Assembly: GCF_021442385.1 (NCBI RefSeq) | Contig: NZ_MUZA01000019.1 | Coordinates: 31,347-95,346, forward strand | Direction: 5' to 3' | Length of the DNA stretch: 64,000 nucleotides | Source of the DNA: Micromonospora sp. MH99 | GTDB taxonomy: Bacteria; Actinomycetota; Actinomycetes; Mycobacteriales; Micromonosporaceae | Shown here: positions 8,710 through 17,822 of the stretch, in pieces | Layout of the letters: the number at the start of each line of letters is the position of its first letter | Position numbering within the stretch: the stretch's first letter is position 1 | Notes under the pieces: model-generated | The model's database searches: none | What the model was told of the DNA's origin: nothing | Seen by the model: only the letters and a program-made list of their open reading frames with translations | Made by a program: the position numbers and the translations under genes

Positions 8710-9882
8710 TCAGACCTTCAGCAGCACCTTCGTGCAGTCGTCCTGCTTCTTCTGGAAGATCTTGTAGCCCTTCGGTGCGTCGCGCAGCGGCAGGCGGTGG
8801 CTGACGATGAAGCTCGGGTCGATCTCGCCGCGCTGGATGCGCTCCAACAGTGGCCGGGTGTAGCGCTGCACGTGACACTGGCCGGTCCGCATGATCAGTG
8901 ACCGGTTCATGAACGCGCCCATCGGGAACTTGTCGACGAGTCCCCCGTACGCGCCGATGACCGACACGACCCCGCCGGAGCGGCAGGCCAGGATCGCCTC
9001 GCGCAGCGCGAAGGGGCGTTCCGTCTCGGTCCGCGTGGCCTGCTTGGCCCGGTCGTACGCGTACAGGGCCGCGTTGCCGTGGTGGCCTTCCAGGCCTACC
9101 GCGTCGATGCACGCGTCCGGCCCCCGTCCGGCGGTCATCTCGTTGAGGGTGTCGAGCACGTCGACGTCCTCGTAGTTGATCGTCTCGGCGCCGGCGTGCT
9201 CCTCGGCGAGCCGCAGCCGGTACGGGAACCGGTCGATGATGATCACGCGCTCCGCGCCGAGCAGCCGGGCGCTGACGGCGGCGAGCAGCCCGACCGGTCC
9301 CGCGCCCCAGACCGCGATGACCTGCCCCGGTTTGATGTCGCACATCTCGGCGCCCATGTAGCCGGTCGGGAAGACGTCGGCGAGCGTGACCGCCTGGTCG
9401 TCGGGGATGTCGTCGGGCACCTTGAGCGGGCCGACGTCGGCGAACGGCACCCGGGCGTACTCGGCCTGACCGCCCGCGTACCCGCCCAGGAGGTGGGAGT
9501 AGCCGAAGATGCCGGCCGGCGAGTGGCCCATGACCTTCTCGGCGATGCCGGCGTTGGGATTGGAGTTCTCGCAGACCGAGTACAGGCCCCGCTGGCACGA
9601 CGAGCAGTGCCCACAGGCGATCGGGAAGGGCACCACCACCCGGTCACCGGGCTTGAGGTTGCGCACCTGCGGGCCCACCTCGACCACCTCGCCCATGAAC
9701 TCGTGGCCGAGGATGTCTCCCTTGCGCATGGCCGGGATGTAGCCGTGGTAGAGGTGCAGGTCGGAGCCGCAGATCGCGGTGGTGCTGATCTTCACGATCG
9801 CGTCGCGGGCATTCATGATCGTCGGGTCGGGCACGTCGATCACCTTGACGCTGTCGGTGCCCATCCAGGCGGTGGCCTTCAT
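8710..9882 (-). CDS. zinc-dependent alcohol dehydrogenase (formaldehyde dehydrogenase-like)
   Basis: A 390-aa MDR-family dehydrogenase. The catalytic zinc ligands are Cys in AICGSDLH (about residue 38) and the GHE motif (ILGHEFMGEV). Structural zinc cysteines appear in CGHCSSCQRGLYSVC. The Rossmann nucleotide motif is VWGAGPVGLLA (about residue 190). The insert of about 40 residues after the Rossmann fold (GLEGHHGNAALY...) and the FPTGYMGAEM segment are like glutathione-independent formaldehyde dehydrogenases. It oxidises an alcohol or aldehyde with NAD. It is followed on the same strand upstream (30 bp) by the SRPBCC protein, so the two likely form an operon. Confidence 0.88.
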   Translation of the reverse strand: MKATAWMGTDSVKVIDVPDPTIMNARDAIVKISTTAICGSDLHLYHGYIPAMRKGDILGHEFMGEVVEVGPQVRNLKPGDRVVVPFPIACGHCSSCQRGLYSVCENSNPNAGIAEKVMGHSPAGIFGYSHLLGGYAGGQAEYARVPFADVGPLKVPDDIPDDQAVTLADVFPTGYMGAEMCDIKPGQVIAVWGAGPVGLLAAVSARLLGAERVIIIDRFPYRLRLAEEHAGAETINYEDVDVLDTLNEMTAGRGPDACIDAVGLEGHHGNAALYAYDRAKQATRTETERPFALREAILACRSGGVVSVIGAYGGLVDKFPMGAFMNRSLIMRTGQCHVQRYTRPLLERIQRGEIDPSFIVSHRLPLRDAPKGYKIFQKKQDDCTKVLLKV

Positions 9883-9912
9883 CTCTGGAATCCCTTTCGA
9901 AGGCGTGGGTGG

Positions 9913-10863
9913 TCAGCGACGGGACGTCGGCAGCGGCTGCGCGGGCCGCTGCATGGCCTGTTGGCGTACGGAGATGCCGTTCGGGCTGCCCTCGGAGCGG
10001 ACCACCTCGCCGGCCTCCAGCACCTGCTTGAACCGGCGCAGGTCGTCACGGACCTGCTGCTCGGGCTCCTCACCGAAGAGCTTGGCCACCGCCCGGCCCA
10101 GCGCGCCGGCCGGGGGCGCGTAGCGCAGTTGCACCCGCACCTCGGTGCCCCGGTCACCCGGGGCGGGCACGAACCGGACCCGCCCGGCGTTGGCGACCCG
10201 GGCGCCCGGCAGCGAGCGCCAGGTGAGGGACCTGTTCGGCTGGTCGTCGATGATCTCGGCGTCCCACTCGATGTGGCGACCGGCCGGGCCGCGCGCGACC
10301 CAGTGGGAGCGGCGCAGGTCGTCGGCGCGTACCGACTCCAGGTGCGCCATGAACTTCGGCAGGTTCTCCACGTCGCGCCAGAACCGGTACGCCTCCGCGG
10401 GCGACCGGTTCACGGTCACCGCGATCTCCATCCGGATCACCCGGGCGCGGGCCCGTCGCGCCCGGCCGGCGCCGATGGCGACTGCCGTGTCCAGGGCGGT
10501 GATGCCGGCGATCGCGGCGGTCGTCAACGCCAGGCGGCGTCGGCGTTCACCCCGACGGTCGGCCATCGCCCGGCCCAGCAGGGTGAGGTCGAGCGCGTCA
10601 CCGGCCACCCGCGTCCACGCCCAGCCGGCGGGGCGGCGGCCGCCGAGCAGACCGGCGGCGTGCACCAGCTCGCGTGCGCCGACGGCCGGGATGACCGCCT
10701 GCGCCGCCGGCGAGTCGTCCACCCCGGTCAGTCGCGCGAGGGACCGGGGTACGGCCAGCGCGCCCACGCCCAGGGCCAGGCTCAACAGGCCCAGCGCCCT
10801 CGGCAGGGTCGTCGGGACCGGCCCGTCCAACTCCGGCAGGAGCACCGTCTCGACTCGATCCAT
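9913..10863 (-). CDS. SRPBCC/polyketide-cyclase-like membrane protein
   Basis: The ATG at 10863 has GGAAGGA upstream and gives 316 aa. The N-terminal half (about residues 18-140) has several hydrophobic segments (ALGLLSLALGVGALAVP; AIAGITALDTAVAIGAG), consistent with a multi-pass membrane region. The C-terminal half (about 145-285) is an SRPBCC/START-like domain: MEIAVTVNRSPAEAYRFWRD and NLPKFMAHLESV are the classic cyclase/dehydrase signature. Such proteins bind hydrophobic ligands. It precedes the alcohol dehydrogenase by 30 bp and is probably its operon leader, so the pair may handle a lipid-like or aromatic substrate; that is inference. Confidence 0.8.
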   Translation of the reverse strand: MDRVETVLLPELDGPVPTTLPRALGLLSLALGVGALAVPRSLARLTGVDDSPAAQAVIPAVGARELVHAAGLLGGRRPAGWAWTRVAGDALDLTLLGRAMADRRGERRRRLALTTAAIAGITALDTAVAIGAGRARRARARVIRMEIAVTVNRSPAEAYRFWRDVENLPKFMAHLESVRADDLRRSHWVARGPAGRHIEWDAEIIDDQPNRSLTWRSLPGARVANAGRVRFVPAPGDRGTEVRVQLRYAPPAGALGRAVAKLFGEEPEQQVRDDLRRFKQVLEAGEVVRSEGSPNGISVRQQAMQRPAQPLPTSRR

Positions 10864-11099
10864 GTCGGGTTCCTTCCGCGGGGCCGTGCCCGCCGACGCA
10901 CGGCGCCTCGGCGGTGGGTCCGCCTCCGTGACGCTATGCGGTACGCCCACCCCGCGAGACCGATTCGGGACAGAACGCCCCGCACCACGCCGCATCGATC
11001 GCGAAGTCCGGACCTGGCGGAGTTTTTTCCACAGTCGCCGGGTCGGCATGGTGACATCGACTGACGCGAATCACTCGGGCGCCCGTACCGTCAGGGCTC

Positions 11100-12113
11100 A
11101 TGAGCCCTGCTCTCCTCCGTTCGCTGGCCACCACAGTCGTCGTCGGCCTGCTGGGCGTCGAGGCGGCGGCGCCGGCTCTCGCGAGTCCCCCCGAGTCGTT
11201 CGCGCCCGCGCCCGGTGGCGTCCGCACCGTGGTCCGCGACGCCGCCACGGGCGCAGCGGCGCCTCGGGCCTGCGCCGCGCTCGTGCCGGCCGACGCCGCG
11301 GCGTTGGCGTCGGTGACCCTCGGCGAGGACCAGCTGGGCCGGTACGGGGGTTGCGCCGACGAGCAGGGCATCCTGGCGACCGACGACGTTCCCCCCGGGG
11401 AGTACCGGCTGCTGGTGCGGCCCTACGACACGACGGTGCACGGTTGGCAGTGGGTCGGCCGGCACGGCGGGACCGGCCAGCGTGAGCGCGCCCGGGTGGT
11501 GCGGGTCCGGGCCGGCGCCGTGACCACAGTGCCGGATGTGCGGCTCGACCGGCCGGGCGTCGTCGTCGGCGTGGTGACCGACGCGGCGACGGGCACACCG
11601 GTCCCCCGGGCGCGGGTGATGGTGGTGCCGTACGTGCCGGACCCGAAGTACGACGACCACGGCCCGAGCACCGACGACGACGGCCGCTACACGATCACCG
11701 GCCTCGGGCCGTACGACTGGCCGGTGCAGTTCGCCGCCGCCGGGCTGGCGACCGTGTGGTCCGGTGGGGCCGGCAGTCGGCAGCAGGCGCGGACGGTGCG
11801 CGTGCGCGCCGGGCGGACGGCGACCCTGGACCAGGCGCTCCCCGCCGGCACGCTGGTCAGCGGTGCGGTACGCGTCGACGAGTTGCTGACCTACGCCCAG
11901 GTGCTCGCGTTCGACGCCACCACAGGTGACCTGGCCGGTGTGGCCGACGTGGGCACCGGATACGCCCTGCGCCTGCTGCCCGGCCAGCGGGTGCGGCTGC
12001 GCTGCGACTGCGCGTACGCCCCGCCGGTGTGGCACCGGCACGCGGCCGACTTCGACGCGGCGACTCCCGTACGGGTCCGACGCGCGCCGGTCGTGGTGGA
12101 CTTCGACCTCTGA
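11100..12113 (+). CDS. secreted carboxypeptidase-regulatory-like beta-sandwich protein
   Basis: A 337-aa protein with a signal peptide (residues 1-29, ALLRSLATTVVVGLLGVEAAAPALAS, cleavage after ALAS). The mature part contains three repeated blocks of the carboxypeptidase-regulatory-like (CnaB/Ig-like) fold: VRTVVRDAATGAAAPRACA, VVGVVTDAATGTPVPRARV with DDDGRYTITGLG, and a third block at VSGAVRVDELL. Four cysteines near the two ends may form disulphides. It is probably exported and non-enzymatic, involved in adhesion or ligand binding. Neighbours are unrelated. Confidence 0.75.
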   Translation: MSPALLRSLATTVVVGLLGVEAAAPALASPPESFAPAPGGVRTVVRDAATGAAAPRACAALVPADAAALASVTLGEDQLGRYGGCADEQGILATDDVPPGEYRLLVRPYDTTVHGWQWVGRHGGTGQRERARVVRVRAGAVTTVPDVRLDRPGVVVGVVTDAATGTPVPRARVMVVPYVPDPKYDDHGPSTDDDGRYTITGLGPYDWPVQFAAAGLATVWSGGAGSRQQARTVRVRAGRTATLDQALPAGTLVSGAVRVDELLTYAQVLAFDATTGDLAGVADVGTGYALRLLPGQRVRLRCDCAYAPPVWHRHAADFDAATPVRVRRAPVVVDFDL

Positions 12114-12126
12114 CAGACCCGCCGGG

Positions 12127-12633
12127 CTACAGGGCCCAGCGCAGCACGGTGATCAGGCCGACGACGGTGAGCGCCACCAGGACCAGGCCGATCACGGTCG
12201 TCACCAGGCAGCCCAGGGCGTCGTGCCACGAGTCGGGCTCGCCCGAGCGGGGGCCGAGGTCGGTCCAGACGACCGGGGCAGGACCCTCCCGTTCGGCCTG
12301 AGCGACCAGGTGGGCGAGCCGCGCGCCCGCCACCGGCCCGAGCCGGTCGGTGGGGTCGGCGACCACCCGCAGCGCGCGCAGACGTTGCCAGGCGCCCGGG
12401 TAGGCCCTCTCGAACGCGGCGATCTCCGGCGCGTCGGCGTCCTCGGTGAGGAACCCCCAGCGACCAGCCTCGGCCACGTTGCCCACCTGCCGGTACAGCG
12501 CGGCACGCCGCGAGCGCAGCTCCAGGTCGTCGGGGTACGCGGCGGTCAGGCTCGCCAGCCGCTGCATCGCGGGGTAAACGTGCCCACGCCGCAGGTCGGC
12601 CTCGACCCGCGCCAGTACCTGCTCTCTCGCCAT
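12127..12633 (-). CDS. DUF6584 family protein
   Basis: The likely start is the ATG at 12633 (MAREQVLARVEADL), giving 168 aa; other in-frame starts at 12642 and 12690 would add 3 and 19 residues. The N-terminal half has the DUF6584 signature: ARVEADLRRGHVYPAMQRL, YPDDLELRSRRAALYRQVG, WGFLTEDAD. This resembles a short TPR-like helical repeat. A single C-terminal membrane helix (about residues 141-164) anchors it. The function is unknown. It is divergent from the ECF sigma gene with 127 bp between starts. Confidence 0.8.
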   Translation of the reverse strand: MAREQVLARVEADLRRGHVYPAMQRLASLTAAYPDDLELRSRRAALYRQVGNVAEAGRWGFLTEDADAPEIAAFERAYPGAWQRLRALRVVADPTDRLGPVAGARLAHLVAQAEREGPAPVVWTDLGPRSGEPDSWHDALGCLVTTVIGLVLVALTVVGLITVLRWAL

Positions 12634-12760
12634 GGCGGCCATTGTGAGCGGTACGCCCGCCACGCCGACATCAGATTTCCGCCGGGCCACATATTCTGGC
12701 CGGCCACCGGAACCTTCCTCCCGCCCCGTTGGTGGGAGTGGTGGAGAAGGGGGGTGACGG

Positions 12761-13324
12761 GTGTCCGACGGCGATCTGATCTCCGAGGTCTACGCCGGCT
12801 GCTACCGGCGCCTGGTGGTCCAGCTGTACGCGGTGACCGGCGACCTCAACGAGGCGCAGGAGGCGGTCCAGGAGGCCTTCACGCGAGCGCTGGTGTCGCC
12901 GGGGCGCTTCGCGGGGCTGGAGAATCCAGAGGCCTGGTTGCGTCGGGTAGCCGTGAACTGGGCCCGCAGCCGGTACCGCCGTCGCCGCGTCCTCGACGGG
13001 CTGCTGCGCCGGATCGGCCCGCCGCCGGCCGTCGCCGACCACTGCCCGGAGCACCTCGCCCTGCTCGCCGCGCTGCGCGCGCTGCCGGAGGGGCAGCGGC
13101 ACGCCCTGGCGTTGCACTACCTCGTCGACCTGCCGGTGGACGAGGTCGCGGCCACGCTGGGCGTGTCGGCCGGGACGGTGAAGTCCCGGCTGTCGCGCGG
13201 TCGACACGCCCTGGCCGCGCTGCTCGCCGACACCGAGAGCGACGGCACCGCCGCCACCACCACGAACGCCACCAATGCCGGTGCGGACGCTACGCAAGTC
13301 GGGAGGATCGATGTCCGGTCGTGA
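12761..13324 (+). CDS. ECF-family RNA polymerase sigma factor
   Basis: A 187-aa SigE-type ECF sigma. Region 2 spans about residues 8-70, with GDLNEAQEAVQEAFTRAL (the -10 recognition helix) and NPEAWLRRVAVNWARSRYRR. Region 4 spans about 105-160, with LPEGQRHALALHYLVDLPVDEV and the HTH VSAGTVKSRLSRGR. The GTG start at 12761 is preceded by a purine-rich ribosome site (GAAGGGGGG). The C-terminus has a Thr/Ala-rich tail. The 3' end overlaps the next gene by 14 bp, so the two are co-translated. The next protein therefore sits where an anti-sigma factor normally sits. Confidence 0.9.
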   Translation: MSDGDLISEVYAGCYRRLVVQLYAVTGDLNEAQEAVQEAFTRALVSPGRFAGLENPEAWLRRVAVNWARSRYRRRRVLDGLLRRIGPPPAVADHCPEHLALLAALRALPEGQRHALALHYLVDLPVDEVAATLGVSAGTVKSRLSRGRHALAALLADTESDGTAATTTNATNAGADATQVGRIDVRS

Positions 13325-14513
13325 GTTCTCTGGATTCGACGTGGACACCCTCGCCCGGGCCATTTCCGCGCCGCCCCTCGACGAGCTGCGGTCGGCTGCC
13401 CGTTCCCGTCGGCGTCGGTCGGTCACGATGGTGGCGGCCGCTCTGGTCGCGCTGGTCGGGCTGGCGGTCGTGCCATTGGTGGCGGGGGCGGACGGGGCCG
13501 ACCGGGTGATTCCCACGCAACCGTCGACCGCGCACGGGGACGCTTTCACGCTGACCGGGCCCGACTCCGGGGTCGACGTGTGGAGGGACGGCTGTGTCGT
13601 TCGTTTCACGTACACCGGTGACCGCGGCCGGACCTGGTCGGCCTGGGACGCGGCGGTGTTCGACGGCACCAGGTGTGCGACCACCACCACCGGAACAGTG
13701 GACACCCGCATCGAGGTCTCCGTGCTCAGCGACCGGACCTACCTGGTGAGCGACGTCGGGGTGCTCTTCCTCTCCACCGACTACGGTCGCACCTGGCGGG
13801 ACGCGGCTTCCGCGATCCTCGACGTACCCGCGTTCCCGGCAACGGCCCGGCCGGTCTTCTGCTGGTTCGGCTGTGAGCCACTGTCCGAGCCGCTGGCGGT
13901 GGACCCGTCGAGCGGGACGGTGTACCGGCTCACCACGGCGCCTTCGTGGCGCCCACTGTTCAGCCTCTATCCGGCCGCCGACGGCAGCATCTGGGCTGCG
14001 TACCAGATGGGGAGCGTTTCGGGAGCGACGGTCGCCCGCAGCGTCGACCGGGGCGCGACCTGGACCACCTGGACCGTGCCCGGCGACGCGATGGTGACGG
14101 CGGTGGTGGGGCTCGACGACCGGGAGGGGTACGTGCTGACCGAGTCGTCGGCGGTGGGCGGCGGAGCGCGGCTCCTGCGCACCACGGACGGCGCGAAGAC
14201 CTGGACCGACACCGGCACCGACCTGCCGGACGAGGCGATCTGGGACCTCACGGTCGGGTCGGACGGCTCCCTGCTGGCAATCAGCCCCGGCGGGGGCACC
14301 GGGGCCGACCGGCTCGCGCGGCTCCTGGTCAGCCGGGACGACGGGAAGACCTTCACTGTCGTGCGGGAGTACGGCCCGCTCGTCGGAACCGCCAGCGTGG
14401 CGCCCGGGTACGCCTGGCTCTTCGGGAACGACGCCGATCCGACGAGCCAGCCGGACCACCTCCTCGTCACCTCCGACGCGACCACCTGGACCCGCTTCAC
14501 GCTCTCGCCCTGA
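13311..14513 (+). CDS. membrane-anchored BNR/sialidase-like protein in the anti-sigma position
   Basis: The start is the ATG at 13311 with GGGAGG four bases upstream, giving 400 aa. Residues 1-40 are a short cytoplasmic region (FDVDTLARAISAPPLDELRSAARSRRRR). One membrane helix follows (about residues 42-60), then an extracellular domain. The outer part has repeated Asp-box/BNR-like motifs: DRGRTWSAW, DYGRTWRDA, DRGATWTTW, TDGAKTWTDTG and DDGKTFTVV. These fit a beta-propeller of the sialidase/YCF48-like type. No catalytic tyrosine or Arg triad was identified, so enzymatic activity is doubtful. Overlap with the sigma gene and the cytoplasmic head suggest an anti-sigma-like sensor whose propeller detects an external ligand; this is inference. 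Confidence 0.75.
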   Translation: MSGREFSGFDVDTLARAISAPPLDELRSAARSRRRRSVTMVAAALVALVGLAVVPLVAGADGADRVIPTQPSTAHGDAFTLTGPDSGVDVWRDGCVVRFTYTGDRGRTWSAWDAAVFDGTRCATTTTGTVDTRIEVSVLSDRTYLVSDVGVLFLSTDYGRTWRDAASAILDVPAFPATARPVFCWFGCEPLSEPLAVDPSSGTVYRLTTAPSWRPLFSLYPAADGSIWAAYQMGSVSGATVARSVDRGATWTTWTVPGDAMVTAVVGLDDREGYVLTESSAVGGGARLLRTTDGAKTWTDTGTDLPDEAIWDLTVGSDGSLLAISPGGGTGADRLARLLVSRDDGKTFTVVREYGPLVGTASVAPGYAWLFGNDADPTSQPDHLLVTSDATTWTRFTLSP

Positions 14514-14596
14514 ACGAGGCCCGCCCTGGGTGTTAACAGCGCCTCGCACCGGGTAGCCGGCATCCGCTTCTACGAACGCAGGCCCGGGGAGGTGGG

Positions 14597-14959
14597 ATGA
14601 CGGCGACCAGCGCCTTCTTCGAGCGGCTCGCCGCTGACTGCCAGGACCCGCGTTTCCGCAAGGTGTGTGGGAGCGTGCGCTTCGACATCGGGGACGGGGA
14701 CGACCTGGAGCAGTGGTTCCTCGTCATCGACCACGGCGACATGCGGGTGTCCAGGAGCGGCGACCCCGCCACCACCGTGATCAGGGTGTCCGTACAGGTC
14801 GCGGAGGCGATGGCGCGCGGTGAGGTGAACGGCTTGGCGGCGATCACCCGCGGCGAGATCATGGTCGACGGTGACCTCGGCCTGGCGTTGCGCCTCGGAC
14901 GGCTGTTCCCGCGCGCAGCCGAAGCGCGGCGCGCAGCCGAGCCGGCCAGTGGGACGTAG
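14597..14959 (+). CDS. SCP2 sterol-binding domain protein
   Basis: A 120-aa protein consisting of one SCP2-like domain: FFERLAADCQDPRFRKVCGSVRFDI, WFLVIDHGDMRVSRSG, then IRVSVQVAEAMARGEVNGLAAITRGEIMVDGDL, the conserved helix, loop and strand of the fold. Such domains bind lipids or other hydrophobic ligands. It ends three bases before the ATG of the debranching enzyme, so the two are co-transcribed, though why a lipid-binding domain accompanies a glycoside hydrolase is unclear. No signal peptide is present. Confidence 0.85.
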   Translation: MTATSAFFERLAADCQDPRFRKVCGSVRFDIGDGDDLEQWFLVIDHGDMRVSRSGDPATTVIRVSVQVAEAMARGEVNGLAAITRGEIMVDGDLGLALRLGRLFPRAAEARRAAEPASGT

Positions 14960-14962
14960 CCG

Positions 14963-17035
14963 ATGAGGGACATCCCCGGCACCGTGTCGTGTATCGACGG
15001 GAACACGTTCCTCGTGTCGGACGCCAGTGGGGACGTGCATTCCTCCTCGGCCACCCCGGTCGGGCTGTTCGCCGCCGACACCCGCTACCTGTCCCGCTGG
15101 GTGCTCACCGTCAACGGTGAACGCATGGCCGCCCTGTCGGTGGACGACAGCCAGTACTACGAGGTGACGTTCTTCGTCGTGCCGGGCGGGGCCGTCGACT
15201 ACGTCGAGGCGGACGTGTCCGCCATCCGGCGCCGGCACATCGGCCCGGACCTGACCGAGTCGTTGACGATCTTCAACTACGGTCAATCGGTTGTCGACCT
15301 GGACGTCCGCCTGGAGGTAGAGGCCGACTTCGCCGACATCTTCGAGATCAAGTTCGATCTCCACGACAAGGCCGGGACCCGCTACACCCAGGTCGACGCG
15401 AACGAGTTGCTGATGGGCTATCGGCGCGGCACGTACCGGCGGGAGGTGGTGGTGTCGACGAGCGAGCCGGCCACCATCGATCCGAGCGGCCTACGGTTCG
15501 CCGTGCATCTGGAGCCCGGGCAGCAGTGGACCACCCGGTTGCAGGCCGCCATGCGGGCACTGCGCCCGGACGGCGTCGACCTGCGGGACGCCCTGCGGGC
15601 GCAGCGTCCGGACGAATCCACCCTGCCGGACAGCGTGCGGGAGTGGGTCGCGCAGGCCCCGACACTGGACACCGACAGCGCGGCGCTGCAGCAGGTCTAC
15701 CACCGCAGCCTGGTGGACCTGGCGGCGCTGCGCTTCGCGCCGCTGTCGCTCGGCGGCGCGGCCGTACCCGCTGCCGGGTTGCCCTGGTTCATGACCCTGT
15801 TCGGCCGCGACAGCCTGCTGACCTGCCTGCAGACCCTGGCCGTCACACCGTCGTTGGCCCCGCCGACCCTGCGGATCCTCGCGTCGCTGCAGGGCGCCCG
15901 GACCGACGACGTCCTGGAGGAGGACCCCGGGCGGATCCTGCACGAGCTGCGCTACGGGGAGTCGGCCGCGTTCGAGGAGCAGCCACACTCGCCCTACTAC
16001 GGCACTGTCGACGCGTCGCCGCTGTTCGTGGTGCTGCTCGACGAGTACGAGCGGTGGAGCGGTGACACCACGCTGGTGATGGAGTTGGAGCAGGAGGCGC
16101 GCGCGGCACTGACCTGGATCGACACGTACGCCGACCTGACGTCGAGCGGCTACGTGTCGTACCAGAAACGCAACCGCGCCACGGGTCTGGACAACCAGTG
16201 CTGGAAGGATTCCTGGGACAGCATCTCCTACGTCGACGGCCGACTGCCCGGGTTCCCGAGGGCCACGTGCGAGACCCAGGGGTACGCCTACGACGCCAAG
16301 ATCCGCGGGGCGCGGATGGCGCGTGCGTTCTGGGGCGACCCCGACCTCGCCGAGCGGCTGGAGAGCGATGCGGCAGCGCTGTTCGACCGCTTCAACCGCG
16401 ACTTCTGGCTCGACGACCGCGGCTACTACGCCCTCGCCCTGGACCACGACGGGACCCCGGTCGACAGCCTCTCCTCGAACATCGGGCACCTGCTGTGGAG
16501 CGGCATCGTGCCACCCGAGCGGGCTGCACGTGTCGTCGAGCACCTGATGGGCCCGGCACTTTTCTCGGGTTGGGGGGTGCGGACCTTCGCGGAGGGGCAG
16601 AGCCGCTACAACCCGCTCGGCTACCACAACGGCACCGTCTGGCCGTTCGACAACTCGTTCATCGCCTGGGGCCTGCGCCGGTACGGGTTCGACAGCGAGG
16701 CGGGTCGCATCGCCGAGGGGATCCTGTCCGCCGCGACCTTCTTTCAGGGCCGGCTGCCCGAGGCGTTCGGCGGGTACGACCGCGGCACCACCCGGTACCC
16801 GGTCCGGTACCCGACCGCCGGCAGTCCGCAGGCGTGGTCCAGCGGGGCGCCCATGCTGCTGCTGCGCACCATGCTCGGCATCGACCCGCACGACGACCAT
16901 CTCGCCGTGAATCCCGCGTTGCCCGCCGCCTTCTCCCGGATCGCGCTGCTGGACATTCCCGGCCGGTGGGGCCGGGTCGACGCGTTCGCCCGCCACCGGC
17001 CGGACCGGCCGCCGTCGACGCACGGAATCGCCTGA
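14963..17035 (+). CDS. amylo-alpha-1,6-glucosidase (glycogen debranching-type)
   Basis: A 690-aa protein of two parts. Residues about 10-200 match the N-terminal glycogen-debranching bis domain (GNTFLVSDASGDVHSS, FAADTRYLSRWVLTVNG, RRHIGPDLTESLTIFNYG). Residues about 250-680 form an (alpha/alpha)6-barrel as in GH133-like debranching enzymes: GLPWFMTLFGRDSLL, TGLDNQCWKDSWDSI, RYNPLGYHNGTVWPFDNS and GYDRG. The acidic residues in these motifs are probable catalytic and substrate-binding groups. It likely hydrolyses alpha-1,6 branches or trims oligosaccharides in the cytoplasm (no signal peptide). It is distinct from the GlgX route encoded at 50.6 kb. Confidence 0.85.
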   Translation: MRDIPGTVSCIDGNTFLVSDASGDVHSSSATPVGLFAADTRYLSRWVLTVNGERMAALSVDDSQYYEVTFFVVPGGAVDYVEADVSAIRRRHIGPDLTESLTIFNYGQSVVDLDVRLEVEADFADIFEIKFDLHDKAGTRYTQVDANELLMGYRRGTYRREVVVSTSEPATIDPSGLRFAVHLEPGQQWTTRLQAAMRALRPDGVDLRDALRAQRPDESTLPDSVREWVAQAPTLDTDSAALQQVYHRSLVDLAALRFAPLSLGGAAVPAAGLPWFMTLFGRDSLLTCLQTLAVTPSLAPPTLRILASLQGARTDDVLEEDPGRILHELRYGESAAFEEQPHSPYYGTVDASPLFVVLLDEYERWSGDTTLVMELEQEARAALTWIDTYADLTSSGYVSYQKRNRATGLDNQCWKDSWDSISYVDGRLPGFPRATCETQGYAYDAKIRGARMARAFWGDPDLAERLESDAAALFDRFNRDFWLDDRGYYALALDHDGTPVDSLSSNIGHLLWSGIVPPERAARVVEHLMGPALFSGWGVRTFAEGQSRYNPLGYHNGTVWPFDNSFIAWGLRRYGFDSEAGRIAEGILSAATFFQGRLPEAFGGYDRGTTRYPVRYPTAGSPQAWSSGAPMLLLRTMLGIDPHDDHLAVNPALPAAFSRIALLDIPGRWGRVDAFARHRPDRPPSTHGIA

Positions 17036-17039
17036 GGAG

Positions 17040-17753
17040 TCACTCGGGTCGGCTGTGCAGGACGTCGCGGGCCTGTTCGGCGGCGCGGGTGACGCTCTCG
17101 CTGATGAAGTCCAGGAAGCGGGCGATGTTCTCCAGGCGGGCGGCGGCGGGGGTCTGCGGACCGAGGACGGCGACGCCCTGGCGGGCCGTCTCGACGAGCT
17201 GGTCGTTGGCGCGGGCGCTGGCGATCGTCGCCTGGTAGAAGAGCTCGTTGTCGACGACGTAGCGATCGCGGCGGCGCTCGTCGCGCTCTCGGCGCACGAG
17301 GCTCTGGCTCTCCAGAAAGGCGATCGCCTTGGAGATGGACGCCGGGCTGACCTGGAGGCGCTCGGCGAGCTCCGACGCGGTCAGGCTGCCCGAGTCGGTG
17401 GTGAACAGGCAGGTCAGCACCCGCGCCCCCATCTTGTTCAGGCCGGTGGCCATGAGGACGGTCGTGAACGTCTCCGTGTACTCGGCGACGGCCTCGGCGT
17501 CGCGACCGTGCGGCTGCGGGACCGACGCGCCCGCTCGGGCGGAGGCGGGCGCGCGTCGGCGGGCACGGCGTTCGGTGGCGCGGTGCGCCAGGTCGGCGCG
17601 GTAGGCGTTGGGACCGCCGTTGCGCAGCACCTCACGGGTGACCGTCGAGGTCGGACGGTCGAGCCGCCGGGCTATCTCGGCGTACGGCAGGCTGTCGGCC
17701 AGCCCCAGCGCGATCTGCTGGCGTTCCTGCTGGGTAAGTCTGCCTCCCGGCAT
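17040..17753 (-). CDS. GbsR/MarR-like transcriptional regulator with N-terminal transposase-type HTH
   Basis: The ATG at 17753 with GAGGAG upstream gives 237 aa; frames to 17837 lack a ribosome site. Residues 6-45 (LTQQERQQIALGLADSLPYAEIARRL...STVTREVLRNGG) are a helix-turn-helix of the HTH_38/IS30-type. Residues about 95-190 form a MarR/GbsR winged helix: FTTVLMATGLNKMGARVLTCLFT, TASELAERLQVSPASISKAIAFLESQSLVRR. The dual HTH is unusual for GbsR proteins. It is divergent from the DUF4097/hydrolase operon at 17996, with a 242-bp intergenic region of inverted repeats, so it probably controls that operon and itself. Confidence 0.85.
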   Translation of the reverse strand: MPGGRLTQQERQQIALGLADSLPYAEIARRLDRPTSTVTREVLRNGGPNAYRADLAHRATERRARRRAPASARAGASVPQPHGRDAEAVAEYTETFTTVLMATGLNKMGARVLTCLFTTDSGSLTASELAERLQVSPASISKAIAFLESQSLVRRERDERRRDRYVVDNELFYQATIASARANDQLVETARQGVAVLGPQTPAAARLENIARFLDFISESVTRAAEQARDVLHSRPE

Positions 17754-17822
17754 CGCGATCTCCTCGGTAGTGGTGTTTCCGGAGCGCCCCCGCGCGCTCA
17801 CCATAGCGTTCACCGTCATTCG

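Noticed and set aside
9079..11064. 661-aa plus-strand open frame
   Set aside because: Shadow of the alcohol dehydrogenase and SRPBCC genes, which carry clear motifs on the other strand.
13311..14513. Functional sialidase
   Set aside because: Asp-box repeats are present but the Arg triad and Tyr/Glu catalytic set were not identified, so only the propeller fold is claimed.
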